Shown here: positions 51,700-51,745 of the stretch, piece by piece
How the letters are laid out: every line of letters begins with the position of its first letter
Numbering within the stretch: position 1 is the stretch's first letter
Source of the DNA: an uncultured Thermanaerothrix sp.
GTDB lineage: Bacteria; Chloroflexota; Anaerolineae; Anaerolineales; Anaerolineaceae
Direction: 5' to 3'
Assembly (NCBI RefSeq): GCF_938028735.1
Contig: NZ_CALIMF010000023.1
Location: 1-51,745 of the forward strand
Length of the DNA stretch: 51,745 nucleotides
Program-made: the position numbers and the translations under genes
The notes under the pieces: generated by a model
The model's database searches: none
Told to the model about the DNA's origin: nothing
What the model saw: only the letters and a program-made list of their open reading frames with translations

Positions 51700-51745
51700 A
51701 TGACCGATTACGACTGGGCTCTGTTGGAAAAACTCTGCGCCTTCC
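51700..51745 (+). CDS. Start of an M42-type peptidase/SgcX-like gene (truncated by window)
   Basis: Only 15 codons are seen: MTDYDWALLEKLCAF. GAGGGG lies 8 bases before the ATG. This opening resembles M42 aminopeptidases (LLKKLCE...), and in sgc-type PTS operons the SgcX M42 protein stands beside the IIB and IIC genes. The call rests on these few residues and on context. Confidence 0.45.
   Translation, partial: MTDYDWALLEKLCAF

Overview
The window is about 52 kb of GC-rich bacterial DNA, densely coded on both strands. No rRNA, tRNA, CRISPR array or intact insertion sequence was recognised. The gene content fits a Chloroflexota bacterium of the Anaerolineae type: sugar ABC importers with lipoprotein binding proteins, TadE/TadG-like proteins with long Thr-Pro stalks, protoglobin, a SipW-type signal peptidase and class A PBPs with Pro-rich tails. 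This placement is inferred from family content, not from a phylogenetic marker analysis.

Layout. (1) 43-7435, minus strand: a regulon for alpha-1,6-glucan (dextran or isomaltooligosaccharide) use. It holds a ROK repressor, a sugar-binding lipoprotein, two permeases, a secreted GH66 dextranase and a GH15 glucohydrolase. The last four genes are joined by ATGA overlaps, and two near-identical operators sit before the ROK gene and before the binding-protein gene. (2) 7.5-16.8 kb, minus: OsmC, a GGDEF-STAND-TPR fusion, a 6-phosphofructokinase with altered active-site residues, and DnaE. (3) 16.9-20.2 kb, minus: a small SipW-type secreted protein, a signal peptidase I fused to a DUF5305-like region and a degenerate EAL domain, and an RTX-repeat secreted protein. 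(4) 20.4-23.0 kb, plus: a FAD amine or amino-acid oxidase and a PLP cysteine-desulfurase-like enzyme. (5) 23.1-37.3 kb: an intact class A PBP, a CPBP-family membrane protein and three TadE/TadG-like surface proteins (minus), facing a TPR membrane protein and a class A PBP homologue that has lost every catalytic motif (plus). (6) 37.4-39.6 kb, plus: a four-gene thioredoxin/CcdA redox relay. (7) 39.6-42.2 kb: a CDF metal exporter divergent from a MarR-glutaredoxin-protoglobin operon with a consensus promoter and a perfect 23-bp palindrome over the start codon. (8) 42.2-43.07 kb: an 880-bp stretch with no convincing gene. (9) 43.07-45.7 kb: a secreted three-PKD protein ending in three copies of an unrecognised Cys-containing repeat. 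(10) 45.9-48.5 kb, minus: a winged-helix regulator, ABC-2 transporter and membrane protein operon. (11) 48.66 kb to the end, plus: an sgc-like galactitol-type PTS operon (DeoR regulator, unknown 171-aa protein, IIB, IIC, start of an M42-type peptidase), cut by the window edge.

The strongest candidate for an undescribed system is region 3. A SipW-type signal peptidase carries a cytoplasmic EAL domain that lacks the metal-binding Asp pair, and it is flanked by two probable secreted proteins. This suggests that export of matrix or surface proteins could respond to c-di-GMP. The dead class A PBP paired with a TPR membrane protein (region 5) and the MarR/glutaredoxin/protoglobin locus (region 7) come next. 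All functional statements are based on reading motifs by eye; no database search was run.
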